7,140 bases of DNA from an uncultured Collinsella sp. (GCA_900550735.1 URTD01000094.1:1-7140), one strand, 5' to 3'; positions 1 to 5,772 are shown, counted from the stretch's first letter. Translations and numbers: made by a program. The notes: generated from the letters alone by a model not told the origin.

Positions 1-1
1 C

Positions 2-31
2 CGCGAAGACAGTGAAGGCGCTAGCGAATAG
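2..31 (+). CDS. Probable C-terminal tail of an upstream gene (3' end only)
   Basis: Only about nine codons lie in the window, reading REDSEGASE and then TAG. The reason to suspect a gene end is the strong rightward terminator that begins 30 bp after this stop, which needs a rightward gene ending nearby. The other closed frame stops at 13-15, so the gene could end there instead, or before the window. The acidic, serine-rich tail would suit a disordered C-terminus. No function can be given. Confidence 0.3.
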   Translation, partial: REDSEGASE

Positions 32-60
32 GCAAGCCGGCCTTTTAGACACATCGACTC

Positions 61-100
61 AATCGGGGGCGCAGAACACCGTTCTGCGCCCCCGATTTTT
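61..100 (+). terminator. Strong rho-independent terminator (rightward)
   Basis: A perfect 17-bp inverted repeat (61-77 paired with 81-97) with a 3-nt ACC loop is followed by a T run at 96-100. The T run lies on the right side, so the terminator serves rightward transcription from the gene ending before position 60. Read leftward, the same hairpin is followed by GAGTCGATG with no U run. It may still slow leftward transcripts from the gene whose stop is at 126, but it is not an intrinsic terminator for them. Confidence 0.9.
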
Positions 101-125
101 ACCTTGGCCCGAACGCCGCTATCGG

Positions 126-395
126 CTACATCACCATGTTCAGCGCATTCACGAACTCCTGAGCTTGGGAGCGGCTGCTCAGACTAAAGACACAGGCAGT
201 CAACAGCCTGTTACGTAGGAAAACGTCGCGGCCCTTGATCCTGCTGACCCCCGTAATGTCCTTAAGATAAACAATCTCGGTGTGCTTGCCACCAAAAGTG
301 CCCTTCTTGAGCACCTCGATGCGGTTAGGGTAGATCTTGACGTCTTTAAACCTACCCGAACCTTTGTCCTGGAACAGCAGCGTGTTGTTGTCCAT
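126..395 (-). CDS. Small PH-like domain protein (89 aa)
   Basis: Small soluble protein with no signal peptide or membrane segment. The pattern is that of a compact bacterial PH-like (GRAM/DUF4429-like) barrel. Alternating strands run through FKDVKIYPNRIEVLKKG (residues 16-32) and TEIVYLKDITGVSRIKG (39-55), and the protein ends in the helix SQAQEFVNALNMV (76-88), which resembles the closing helix of PH folds. Such domains act as lipid- or protein-binding modules; the partner here is unknown. The start was set at the ATG at 395 because GGGAG sits 8 nt upstream and a promoter (441-469) predicts a transcript start near 434. The longer in-frame GTG start at 440 would lie upstream of that point, lacks a good ribosome binding site and adds residues that do not look like the domain. 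The gene stands alone and is divergent from the nuclease gene. The fold call rests on pattern only. Confidence 0.75.
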   Translation of the reverse strand: MDNNTLLFQDKGSGRFKDVKIYPNRIEVLKKGTFGGKHTEIVYLKDITGVSRIKGRDVFLRNRLLTACVFSLSSRSQAQEFVNALNMVM

Positions 396-440
396 ACGCG
401 TCACTCCCGTGGGGTTCGCTAAAACTGTCTCTATGGCCAC

Positions 441-469
441 ATTTTAGTCACCGCAAGGCCCCATGCGAA
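441..469 (-). promoter_or_regulatory. Sigma-70-type promoter of the PH-like gene
   Basis: Read leftward, TTCGCA (469-464, 4 of 6 matches to TTGACA) is separated by exactly 17 bp from TAAAAT (446-441, 5 of 6 matches to TATAAT). Transcription would begin near 434 and leave a leader of about 39 nt before the ATG at 395. Assigned by eye from the consensus, not by measurement. Confidence 0.45.
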
Positions 470-562
470 GGTGCCAAACAGCACAGTAATGCGAGTCCGC
501 GCGAGGCTTTAAACTAAATGCGATAAAGATGCATTCCACAAGAGGAAAGTGGGGCGACAGTG

Positions 563-1612
563 ATGGGTGAACTGGTAAACCGTGGAGAATCGGCAATCGT
601 GCCCGAAGGTTTTTACAAGCAGGTCTCCTCGATTCTCAACGCCGCTCGCGACAAGGCCTATACCGCCGTTAACTTTGCGATGGTTGAGGCATATTGGGAG
701 ATCGGCAAGAGTATTGTTGATGAGCAGGGCGGAGAGGAGCGCGCAGCATATGGAGAGGCATTGATTGCAGGCCTCTCCAGAAGGCTTACCGCGGATTTCG
801 GAAGAGGCTTTGGCATCGCAAACCTTCGCAATATGCGTCAGTTCTTTCTTGCGTTTCCAATTCGCGACGCACTGCGTAGCGAATTGAGCTGGACTCATTA
901 CCGCAGGTTGATGCGCATTTCCGACCCTGATGCTCGAACATGGTACATGAACGAATGCGCCGATTCTCGTTGGAGCACGCGTCAGCTCGAACGCCAGATC
1001 AACACCATGTTCCGCGAGCGCCTACTTGCCAGCAAGGACAAGGAGGCCGTCACCCAGGAAATCCAAAAGAGCGCCCCGGCTCGTCGCCCCGAGGATATCA
1101 TCCGCGACCCATATGTACTGGAGTTTTTAGGTTTCTCGGACGATACTGCGTTTCGCGAGAGCGATCTAGAGCAGGCGCTCATCACGCATCTTCAGAAGTT
1201 CCTGCTGGAGCTTGGCCGTGGTTTCGCTTTCGAGGCGCGCCAAAAGCGCATCACCTTTGATGGGCGCCATTTCTATATTGACCTTGTTTTTTACAACTAT
1301 CTGATGCGCTGCTTCGTGCTCATCGACCTTAAGACGGACGACCTTACGCATCAGGACCTGGGCCAGATGCAAATGTATGTGAACTACTACACGCGCGAGC
1401 TCATGAACGAAGGCGACAATCCGCCCATAGGCATCGTGCTCTGCGCGGACAAAAGCGATTCGATTGTCGAGTACACGCTGCCCGAAGACAACGACCAAGT
1501 GTTTGCCGCCAAATACCTGCCGTATCTTCCAAGCAAGGAAGAGCTGGCGCGCGAACTGAGCGCCGAGTACCGCGCCATCAACGAAGCGACTAATGGCGAA
1601 GTGCAAGGGTAG
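563..1612 (+). CDS. PDDEXK nuclease domain protein, DUF1016/YhcG family
   Basis: A 349-residue protein of about the usual family length. The N-terminal DUF1016 helical domain (about 16-150) carries the family pattern LSWTHYRRLMRISDPDAR (108-125) and the WSTRQLERQI segment (137-146). The C-terminal domain (about 180-330) is a PDDEXK nuclease fold: E203 in a helix, FYIDLVFYN with D240, then LIDLKT with D255 and K257, and GQMQMY (267-272) after it. The catalytic core is therefore D-(14)-D-x-K. Asp replaces the canonical Glu, as in many family members. Family proteins are predicted nucleases, often near restriction or other defence genes; the substrate is not known. Here the gene is alone, with no methylase, helicase or integrase beside it. 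GTG at 560 directly precedes the ATG at 563; ATG was preferred, with GGGG 8 nt upstream. The first third looks poorer in GC than neighbouring genes, which hints at transfer. Confidence 0.9.
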   Translation: MGELVNRGESAIVPEGFYKQVSSILNAARDKAYTAVNFAMVEAYWEIGKSIVDEQGGEERAAYGEALIAGLSRRLTADFGRGFGIANLRNMRQFFLAFPIRDALRSELSWTHYRRLMRISDPDARTWYMNECADSRWSTRQLERQINTMFRERLLASKDKEAVTQEIQKSAPARRPEDIIRDPYVLEFLGFSDDTAFRESDLEQALITHLQKFLLELGRGFAFEARQKRITFDGRHFYIDLVFYNYLMRCFVLIDLKTDDLTHQDLGQMQMYVNYYTRELMNEGDNPPIGIVLCADKSDSIVEYTLPEDNDQVFAAKYLPYLPSKEELARELSAEYRAINEATNGEVQG

Positions 1613-1767
1613 CAGCACGTTGCGACCGAAGCCACCGCAGCCGTCGCAGGCGCACTCGCGGTTGCGACGCACGCTACGAAACAATACCGGTCATGGACGC
1701 CGGCAACGACATTCTAGCCGTGGCTGGCGAGCGTGACCTGACAGGCAAAGACGCGGCCTTCGTCTGA
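1613..1767 (+). pseudogene. Possible frameshifted coding remnant after the nuclease gene
   Basis: Directly after the nuclease stop, the same frame stays open for 35 codons to TAG at 1715, with coding-like residues (VATEATAAVAGALAVATH, 1619-1672). From about 1675 a different frame gives YETIPVMDAGNDILAVAGE and continues DLTGKDAAFV to TGA at 1765-1767. A single shift near 1672 would join the two into one plausible protein end. No ribosome binding site or start was found and the family was not recognised. It could be the 3' stump of a gene cut by arrival of the nuclease gene, or a chance open stretch in GC-rich DNA. Confidence 0.25.
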
Positions 1768-1790
1768 TGTGGGTCCATTGGCTGCCACAG

Positions 1791-1815
1791 AAAAGGGCCG
1801 GTTGCAGCCGGCCCT
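1791..1815 (-). terminator. Rho-independent terminator (leftward)
   Basis: An 8-bp GC-rich stem (1815-1808 with 1801-1794, AGGGCCGG/CCGGCCCT) with a 6-nt loop ends in UUUU (1794-1791) when read leftward. The opposite reading is followed by AGACGATA, with no U run. It lies about 220 bp beyond the stop of the zinc-ribbon gene and would end that transcript or a separate small RNA. Confidence 0.75.
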
Positions 1816-1940
1816 AGACGATAATACCTGCGTTGCCCGCGCTTCCGAAGTGTGACTAGCTGAAGAGCGGGTTCCGCCGCACACCCTGATTTTACCCAGT
1901 GAGGCAGCTCTTTTGCAGCCGCTCCACTGTTTATTTACAT
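1791..1940 (-). ncRNA. Candidate structured RNA or structured 3' UTR
   Basis: Three stem systems lie upstream of a leftward intrinsic terminator. (1) A 13-position hairpin, 1929-1917 with 1909-1897, loop of 7, one mismatch. (2) A 10-position helix, 1871-1862 with 1845-1836 (CCCGCUCUUC with GAAGCGCGGG), one mismatch. (3) GGGUGUG (1886-1880) with CACACUU (1854-1848), whose 3' arm lies in the loop of helix 2, so it would form a pseudoknot or an alternative fold. In helices 1 and 3 several pairs are G-U when read leftward but A-C mismatches when read rightward, which points to the leftward strand. It may be an independent small RNA starting near 1940, or the 3' UTR of the gene ending at 2036. No known RNA family was recognised, and the 5' end is a guess. 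Confidence 0.35.
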
Positions 1941-2012
1941 CTGGCACCCTCAAACAATCAGACGGCAGCCCGCACTCCTGAGAGCCGCCCCATACCCCCG
2001 GCCATCACGTTA

Positions 2013-2030
2013 CGGTGCCAACCGGCACCG
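2013..2030 (-). other. GC hairpin just after the zinc-ribbon gene stop
   Basis: CGGTGCC (leftward 2030-2024) and GGCACCG (2019-2013) form a perfect 7-bp stem with a GGTT loop, 5 nt beyond the stop codon at 2036-2038. Neither side has a T run, so it is not a standard terminator. It could protect the 3' end of the messenger RNA. Confidence 0.4.
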
Positions 2031-2035
2031 CTCCC

Positions 2036-3373
2036 CTACTTCCCAAATAGCGCACCCAGCAGACCGCGGCGTTTGGGCTTTTCTTCTCGGTAGGAACCCT
2101 CGGCAACCGCTGCAACCTGGCGCGGTTGCTCGCCGCCTCCACGGCGCACGATCTGGTACAGGAAGGGCGATTTAACGTATTTGACCTCGACGGGCGTGGC
2201 GTGCACGGTGCTCTCACCGGACAGATGCAGGCTCGGGCTGAGCGACGCCACGATATGCGTTTCGCGCTTGTCGCTAAACACCACCGCGGCCGCGCGGCCC
2301 GTCTGGCCGTTTACGGCAATGCGCACCTGCTCGCCATCGCGGCCGTCTGTCGCCGGACGATCGACAAAGTAGACCGGCACCATCACCAGGCCGTCCTTAT
2401 GTTTGCGGGCCTTGCGCGCCCACATGCGAATGCTCTTTTTATTGAGCCCCAGTACAGCCTCGGCGTCGTTGCCCGCAACGTCGAGCGCCAACTTATCAAT
2501 GACCACCTGGTCCTTGGTAGACGCATCGACTGAGACAACGCGAAAGTCACCTTCCTGCATGGCGGGATCGAACGGACCGACCTTGGCAAAGTCCCACGGC
2601 TCCAAAATGCCCATGAGGCGAACGTCCAGGTAGTTTGCCCTGGGGTATGCCCAGTCGAGCACCTCGTAGTACACCAAGGCCTCCTTGCTCAGGCCCTTGC
2701 CCGGGAAGCTCGCCATCATGCGCAAGTCCGCCAGCGCCATGGGGAAATAGAAGAGCATCATGTCGTTTTGGATCGCGTCTTCCACGTCGTGCCCGGCAAA
2801 GGCATCCGGATACTGGCGCACCAGCTGCAGCGCGTTGGCACGTGCCTGCTGCGGCGAGATTTCGCAGGGAATACCCTGCTCGGGCACATACTCCGCACCA
2901 ACGCCCATGGTCAGGCGCTTGCTAAACGTCCCCGGCTTGAGCAGGTCCGCAATGCCGATCTTATTGCCGCAGGACGGGCACTCAAACACACGCTGCGTTG
3001 ACTCGCCCTCAAAGGACGCTCCGCAGAAGGGGCAAGGAATGCTCACATGCGTGGCCTCTTGGAACTCCTGCGCCGTGCCGCGATCCTCCCACAGCAGATG
3101 TTCCAGGACCGACTGATTGCGCCAGTGCGCATTGAAGAAATACCAGTCCGGGTCCTGCGGGCGCTCGAGTTGCGACACATGCGTGAGTTTGAGCAGTCCA
3201 TCCACCACCGTCAACGGCGTATGGCGAATACCCAAAGCGCTCTTGGGCTCTCCGGCGTCCGCCTGCCACGGAACCACCGTGCCGCAATAGGCGCACTCAA
3301 AGCTGCGCTTAGCCTGGTGCGAGTACATAGGGCCGCCGCAGTTTTGACATATAATGGCAAACATCTCGTCCAT
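2036..3373 (-). CDS. Protein with two zinc ribbons and NGQTG motif
   Basis: A 445-residue protein with no signal peptide or membrane helix. Zinc ribbon 1 uses C9/C12 and C27/C30 (CQNCGG, CAYCG). Zinc ribbon 2 uses C114/C117 and C132/C135 (CPFCGA, CPSCG). About 80 residues separate the ribbons. The segment VMVPVYFVDRP (330-340) followed by VRIAVNGQTGR (350-360) matches the 'P-v-(W/Y)...NGQTGK' pattern of bacterial proteins annotated as TFIIB-type zinc ribbon-containing. The C-terminus is basic (KPKRRGLLGALFGK, 432-445) and could touch nucleic acid or membrane. Substrate and role are unknown; the ribbons most likely fold the protein or bind nucleic acid or protein. The start at 3373 was chosen because AAAGGAGG (3389-3382) lies 8 nt upstream. 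An upstream ATG at 3424 would add 17 residues without family character and overlaps the promoter palindrome. The gene is monocistronic and divergent from the transporter gene. Confidence 0.85.
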   Translation of the reverse strand: MDEMFAIICQNCGGPMYSHQAKRSFECAYCGTVVPWQADAGEPKSALGIRHTPLTVVDGLLKLTHVSQLERPQDPDWYFFNAHWRNQSVLEHLLWEDRGTAQEFQEATHVSIPCPFCGASFEGESTQRVFECPSCGNKIGIADLLKPGTFSKRLTMGVGAEYVPEQGIPCEISPQQARANALQLVRQYPDAFAGHDVEDAIQNDMMLFYFPMALADLRMMASFPGKGLSKEALVYYEVLDWAYPRANYLDVRLMGILEPWDFAKVGPFDPAMQEGDFRVVSVDASTKDQVVIDKLALDVAGNDAEAVLGLNKKSIRMWARKARKHKDGLVMVPVYFVDRPATDGRDGEQVRIAVNGQTGRAAAVVFSDKRETHIVASLSPSLHLSGESTVHATPVEVKYVKSPFLYQIVRRGGGEQPRQVAAVAEGSYREEKPKRRGLLGALFGK

Positions 3374-3381
3374 GGAAACGT

Positions 3382-3389
3382 CCTCCTTT
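3382..3389 (-). promoter_or_regulatory. Ribosome binding site fixing the start of the zinc-ribbon gene
   Basis: AAAGGAGG on the leftward strand, 8 nt before the ATG at 3373. It is close to the full anti-Shine-Dalgarno complement and decides against the ATG at 3424. Confidence 0.8.
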
Positions 3390-3401
3390 GCACAGGGGCT
3401 G

Positions 3402-3439
3402 TCGACATTAAGTATGTCGAGCAAGCAGGCACATGCCCA
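3402..3439 (-). promoter_or_regulatory. Palindromic operator overlapping a possible promoter
   Basis: TCGACAT (3402-3408) and ATGTCGA (3414-3420) form a perfect 7-bp inverted repeat around a 5-bp TAAGT centre. Read leftward, a possible -35 TGGGCA (3439-3434) and -10 CATACT (3416-3411) are 17 bp apart, each matching the consensus at 4 of 6. The -10 lies inside the palindrome, as would suit repression by a dimeric regulator. The palindrome is directly seen; the promoter and repressor are inferred. Confidence 0.4.
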
Positions 3440-3530
3440 TACCCATGTGGCCCAAAATGGACCACCCAGGCAGACGAGAAGGCTCGCTCGTTAGCACCGG
3501 CAGACTATTGCTGCATTTTCTGAGCATCGG

Positions 3531-3549
3531 CGCACGGCGCCCCCGTGCG
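3531..3549 (+). other. Inverted repeat upstream of the transporter gene
   Basis: CGCACGG (3531-3537) and CCGTGCG (3543-3549) form a perfect 7-bp stem with a 5-nt CGCCC loop, ending 42 bp before the transporter start. No T run follows. It could be a regulator site or a leader hairpin. No convincing -35/-10 pair was found near it; TACACT at 3553-3558 is the best -10 but lacks a partner. Confidence 0.35.
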
Positions 3550-3591
3550 AGCTACACTATCCCCTTAAACATGATTGTGAGGACGACCGCT

Positions 3592-4773
3592 ATGCTATTT
3601 GTAAATCGGCTGGTACATACGCTTGTTCCCGGCAGCGAGAGCGAGCCGGTCGATGCATCTTGCCGTACCAACGCGGGCTTTTCCGCAAGCCTCGTCTGCA
3701 TTGGCCTCAACATCACCCTGTGCCTGGCCAAGGGCATCGCGGGTCTGCTCGCCGGCTCCGTCTCCCTCATCGCCGACGCTTTCAACAACCTCTCCGATGC
3801 CTCGAGCAACATTGTGAGCCTGCTCGGTTTCCGCCTTGCCAGCCGCCCGGCAGACGAAGGCCACCCCTATGGTCACGGCCGCTACGAGTACCTAGCCGGC
3901 CTGTTCGTCGCCGTCCTGGTTTGCGCCGTCGGCATCAACCTGATTCTCGAGTCGGTCACCAAGATCATCAAGCCCTCGCCCACCGCTTACACGTTTATTT
4001 CCCTTGCGGCACTGGCTACGTCCATGCTCGTTAAGCTCTGGATGGCAGCGTTCAACCGCACGCTGGGCGATCGCATCGACTCGGAGACGCTCATCGCCAC
4101 GGCGCAGGACTCCAAAAACGACGTCATCACCTCGGGCTCGGTCTTGGTGGCGGCGCTTATTTCGCAGACGACCGGCTTTGATCTCGATGGCTGGGCAGGC
4201 CTGGGTGTGGGCATCTTCATCTGCATCAGCGGTCTGGGCCTGGTGCGCGACGCCATCAGCCCGTTGCTGGGGCAAGCGCCCGACCCCAAGCTCGTCCAGG
4301 CAATCCGCGACAAGATCATGTCCTATCCGCAGGTCTTGGGCACACACGACCTCATGGTGCACGACTACGGCCCCGGTCGTCAGTTTGCCAGCGCCCACGT
4401 GGAGATGCCCGGCGAGGGCGACGCGTTTGAGCACCACGAGATTCTGGACACCATCGAGCACGACATCAAGCGCCAGATGGGCATTGGTATCACGCTGCAC
4501 TGCGACCCCATCGCGACAACCGGCGATGACTTGCGCGGCTGGGTCAAGCGCGGCGTCATGCAGATCGATCCCGCGCTCTCCATCCACGATCTGCACGAGC
4601 ACAACGGGTTCGTTTCGTTTGACCTGGTGCGTCCCGACGGCTTTGACATATCCGACGAAGAGCTGCTGGAGCTCGTCACGCGCATCGTGCACGAGCGCCG
4701 GCCCGATGCCTCATGCGTCGTTACGTTTGACTCGGGCTTTAGCTCGCCCGACCGTCCGGCCGAGCAGCTGTAG
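3592..4773 (+). CDS. Cation diffusion facilitator transporter, probably Mn-type
   Basis: An inner-membrane metal/proton antiporter of the CDF family, 393 residues. Six membrane helices fit about 30-53, 57-80, 100-120, 132-153, 167-190 and 200-218. The family signature HPYGHGRYEYLAG (91-103) lies between helices 2 and 3. The transport site reads N65xxxD69 in helix 2 and D173xxxD177 (DSKND) in helix 5. Zinc members usually have H or D with HxxxD in helix 5; N/D plus D/D is the manganese-type set as in MntE, so Mn(II) efflux is the best guess. The cytoplasmic dimer domain (about 228-306) is followed by a second domain (about 310-382, with IDPALSIHDLH), known from longer family members. The start at 3592 was chosen for GAGGA 8 nt upstream; in-frame ATGs at 3571 and 3433 lack a site. 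It converges on the next gene with 12 bp between stops and no clear terminator between. Confidence 0.92.
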   Translation: MLFVNRLVHTLVPGSESEPVDASCRTNAGFSASLVCIGLNITLCLAKGIAGLLAGSVSLIADAFNNLSDASSNIVSLLGFRLASRPADEGHPYGHGRYEYLAGLFVAVLVCAVGINLILESVTKIIKPSPTAYTFISLAALATSMLVKLWMAAFNRTLGDRIDSETLIATAQDSKNDVITSGSVLVAALISQTTGFDLDGWAGLGVGIFICISGLGLVRDAISPLLGQAPDPKLVQAIRDKIMSYPQVLGTHDLMVHDYGPGRQFASAHVEMPGEGDAFEHHEILDTIEHDIKRQMGIGITLHCDPIATTGDDLRGWVKRGVMQIDPALSIHDLHEHNGFVSFDLVRPDGFDISDEELLELVTRIVHERRPDASCVVTFDSGFSSPDRPAEQL

Positions 4774-4785
4774 TCTGCTTAACAG

Positions 4786-5772
4786 CTAGTTTCCCTGCGC
4801 GCCCGAGATGCCGTTTTGCAGCGCGTCCCAGGCATTGGTAGCCATATCGCCCAGATTCTGAGCAGTATCACCCAGGTTTTGTGCCGTATCGCCCAGCTCT
4901 AGCGCCTTATCTCCCAACTCCTGCGCCTTGTTGCTCAAGTCCTCCAGCGTATTGGAGCTCGAGCTGTCGGTACCGCTTTGGCCGCCGGACGAGTTGCCAT
5001 AGCTGTTCTTGTGCGTGAGCTGAATCTCCAGGTTGCCGTTGTCGTTATAGTAGGCATTCGTAACAACCCAGTTGGAATCGATGACGGGCGTTGAGCCATC
5101 GTCGGTCAGGATCACGGCGTTCGAAAGGTCGGCTCCGCGCGACTTGAGGAGCTTCTTGGCGTTGGACCAGTACTGTCCCGGGATATCGCTCAGGTCGACG
5201 GCAGCAGACTGGGTGGTCTCGGCCTGCTCGGTCGTGGCATCGGTCGTGGCGCCCCGCTTGTTGAGCATGCCCGACACGATGGCAAACACAACCGACAGCG
5301 CAAAGAAGATCGCCAGCACGATGATGATCTTCTTGATCACGCTCGACGAACGCGATGGCTTCTTCTCCTCGTCCTCGCCATATTGCGGAATCGACTTGGG
5401 GTACTCGCGATACGGCTCGCGCGACTCGTAGCGAGGCTGCGCCGTGCGAGGCATATACGTCGTCTGCTGAGGCTGCGGAATGGGATTTTGCGGCAGGTCA
5501 TCATAGGAATTCGGCGTCGAGGCAGCATAAGAATCCTGCGGCGCGTAATCAAACGGGTCCGGAGCTGCGTTGCCATAGGGGCCTTGCGAAGATGCAGCGT
5601 AAGAATCCTGCGCCGAGTCGCCATAGCCCATAACTCGCGTGGGCTCGGCAGAAGGCTGCGTCGCGGCGGGGTCGGCATAACCGGGGTTGGGAACAACGTG
5701 GGTCGCATCGGCGCTACCGCCAGCCTGTGCGGAACCGTAGCCGCCCATCACGGTTGTCTTGTCCTGATCCAT
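4786..5772 (-). CDS. Single-pass membrane protein with PASTA-like region and heptad repeats
   Basis: A 328-residue protein of unrecognised family. Residues 1-140 are low-complexity, rich in Gly, Ala, Ser, Pro, Gln and Tyr, with two TTVMG/TRVMG motifs (6-10, 45-49) and QDSYAAS twice (55-61, 79-85). One membrane helix follows (about 149-170), preceded by RSSSVIKK, so the N-terminus should face the cytoplasm. Outside, residues 194-253 (IPGQYWSNAKKLLKSRG, then a strand ending LEIQLTH) resemble a single PASTA-like unit, in which a helix 'A-kklL' packs on strands. A Ser/Gly linker (257-273) leads to a helical tail of 7-residue repeats (283-317). The layout recalls cell-envelope sensor or anchor proteins, but no catalytic motif is present. 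The start at 5772 has GGAAAGGA 8 nt upstream. A possible -10, TAGAAT, lies at 5823-5818 without a clear -35. Function unknown. Confidence 0.8.
   Translation of the reverse strand: MDQDKTTVMGGYGSAQAGGSADATHVVPNPGYADPAATQPSAEPTRVMGYGDSAQDSYAASSQGPYGNAAPDPFDYAPQDSYAASTPNSYDDLPQNPIPQPQQTTYMPRTAQPRYESREPYREYPKSIPQYGEDEEKKPSRSSSVIKKIIIVLAIFFALSVVFAIVSGMLNKRGATTDATTEQAETTQSAAVDLSDIPGQYWSNAKKLLKSRGADLSNAVILTDDGSTPVIDSNWVVTNAYYNDNGNLEIQLTHKNSYGNSSGGQSGTDSSSSNTLEDLSNKAQELGDKALELGDTAQNLGDTAQNLGDMATNAWDALQNGISGAQGN
4822..4926 (-). repeat. Five 21-bp units encoding 7-residue repeats
   Basis: In-frame tandem units read AQELGDK, ALELGDT, AQNLGDT, AQNLGDM and the diverged ATNAWDA. The LGD core is kept in the first four. 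Synonymous differences between the DNA units show they are not a recent slippage product. The period of 7 with Ala and Leu at fixed places suits an amphipathic helix or coiled coil at the C-terminus of the membrane protein. Confidence 0.85.

Larger units (their letters stand above)
1613..2035. other. 423-bp gap: coding remnant plus structured leftward RNA region
   Basis: No intact gene is supported here. From left to right it holds the possible coding remnant to 1767, a hairpin at 1642-1669 (CGTCGCA/TGCGACG arms, no T run), the leftward terminator at 1791-1815, a dense set of hairpins at 1836-1929, and a short GC hairpin at 2013-2030 just beyond the stop of the zinc-ribbon gene. Short open frames on both strands lack ribosome binding sites and cross these hairpins, so they were not called. 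No tRNA cloverleaf or SRP-type motif was found. Confidence 0.6.

Noticed and set aside
12..218. Open frame of 68 codons at the left edge
   Set aside because: It runs straight through the perfect 17-bp terminator hairpin and into the antisense of the PH-like gene; no ribosome binding site.
509..898. 129-codon leftward frame antisense to the nuclease gene
   Set aside because: It lies opposite well-conserved DUF1016 residues and its protein has no family character; a shadow frame.
1642..1669. Hairpin with CGTCGCA/TGCGACG arms as terminator of the nuclease gene
   Set aside because: No T run on either side, and it lies inside a stretch that also reads as coding; GC-rich chance pairing is possible.
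1166..1684. 172-codon leftward frame over the nuclease catalytic domain
   Set aside because: Antisense to the PDDEXK core; composition is typical of the reverse complement of a GC-rich gene.
1714..1953. 79-codon leftward frame in the gap
   Set aside because: It begins at a weak TTG, has no ribosome binding site and passes through the hairpins and the terminator; the RNA-structure reading explains the region better.
1816..2035. tRNA, SRP RNA or 6S RNA in the structured gap
   Set aside because: No cloverleaf or GGTTCRA T-arm, no GGAAGGAAGCAG-type SRP loop, and no pairing between the two ends as 6S RNA needs.
3892..4692. 266-codon leftward frame opposite the CDF gene
   Set aside because: The rightward frame encodes an unmistakable CDF transporter; this is a shadow.
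4761..4790. Weak inverted repeats in the convergent gap (AGCTGT/ACAGCT; AGCAG/CTGCT)
   Set aside because: Five- to six-bp stems with long loops and no T run; not enough to call a terminator.
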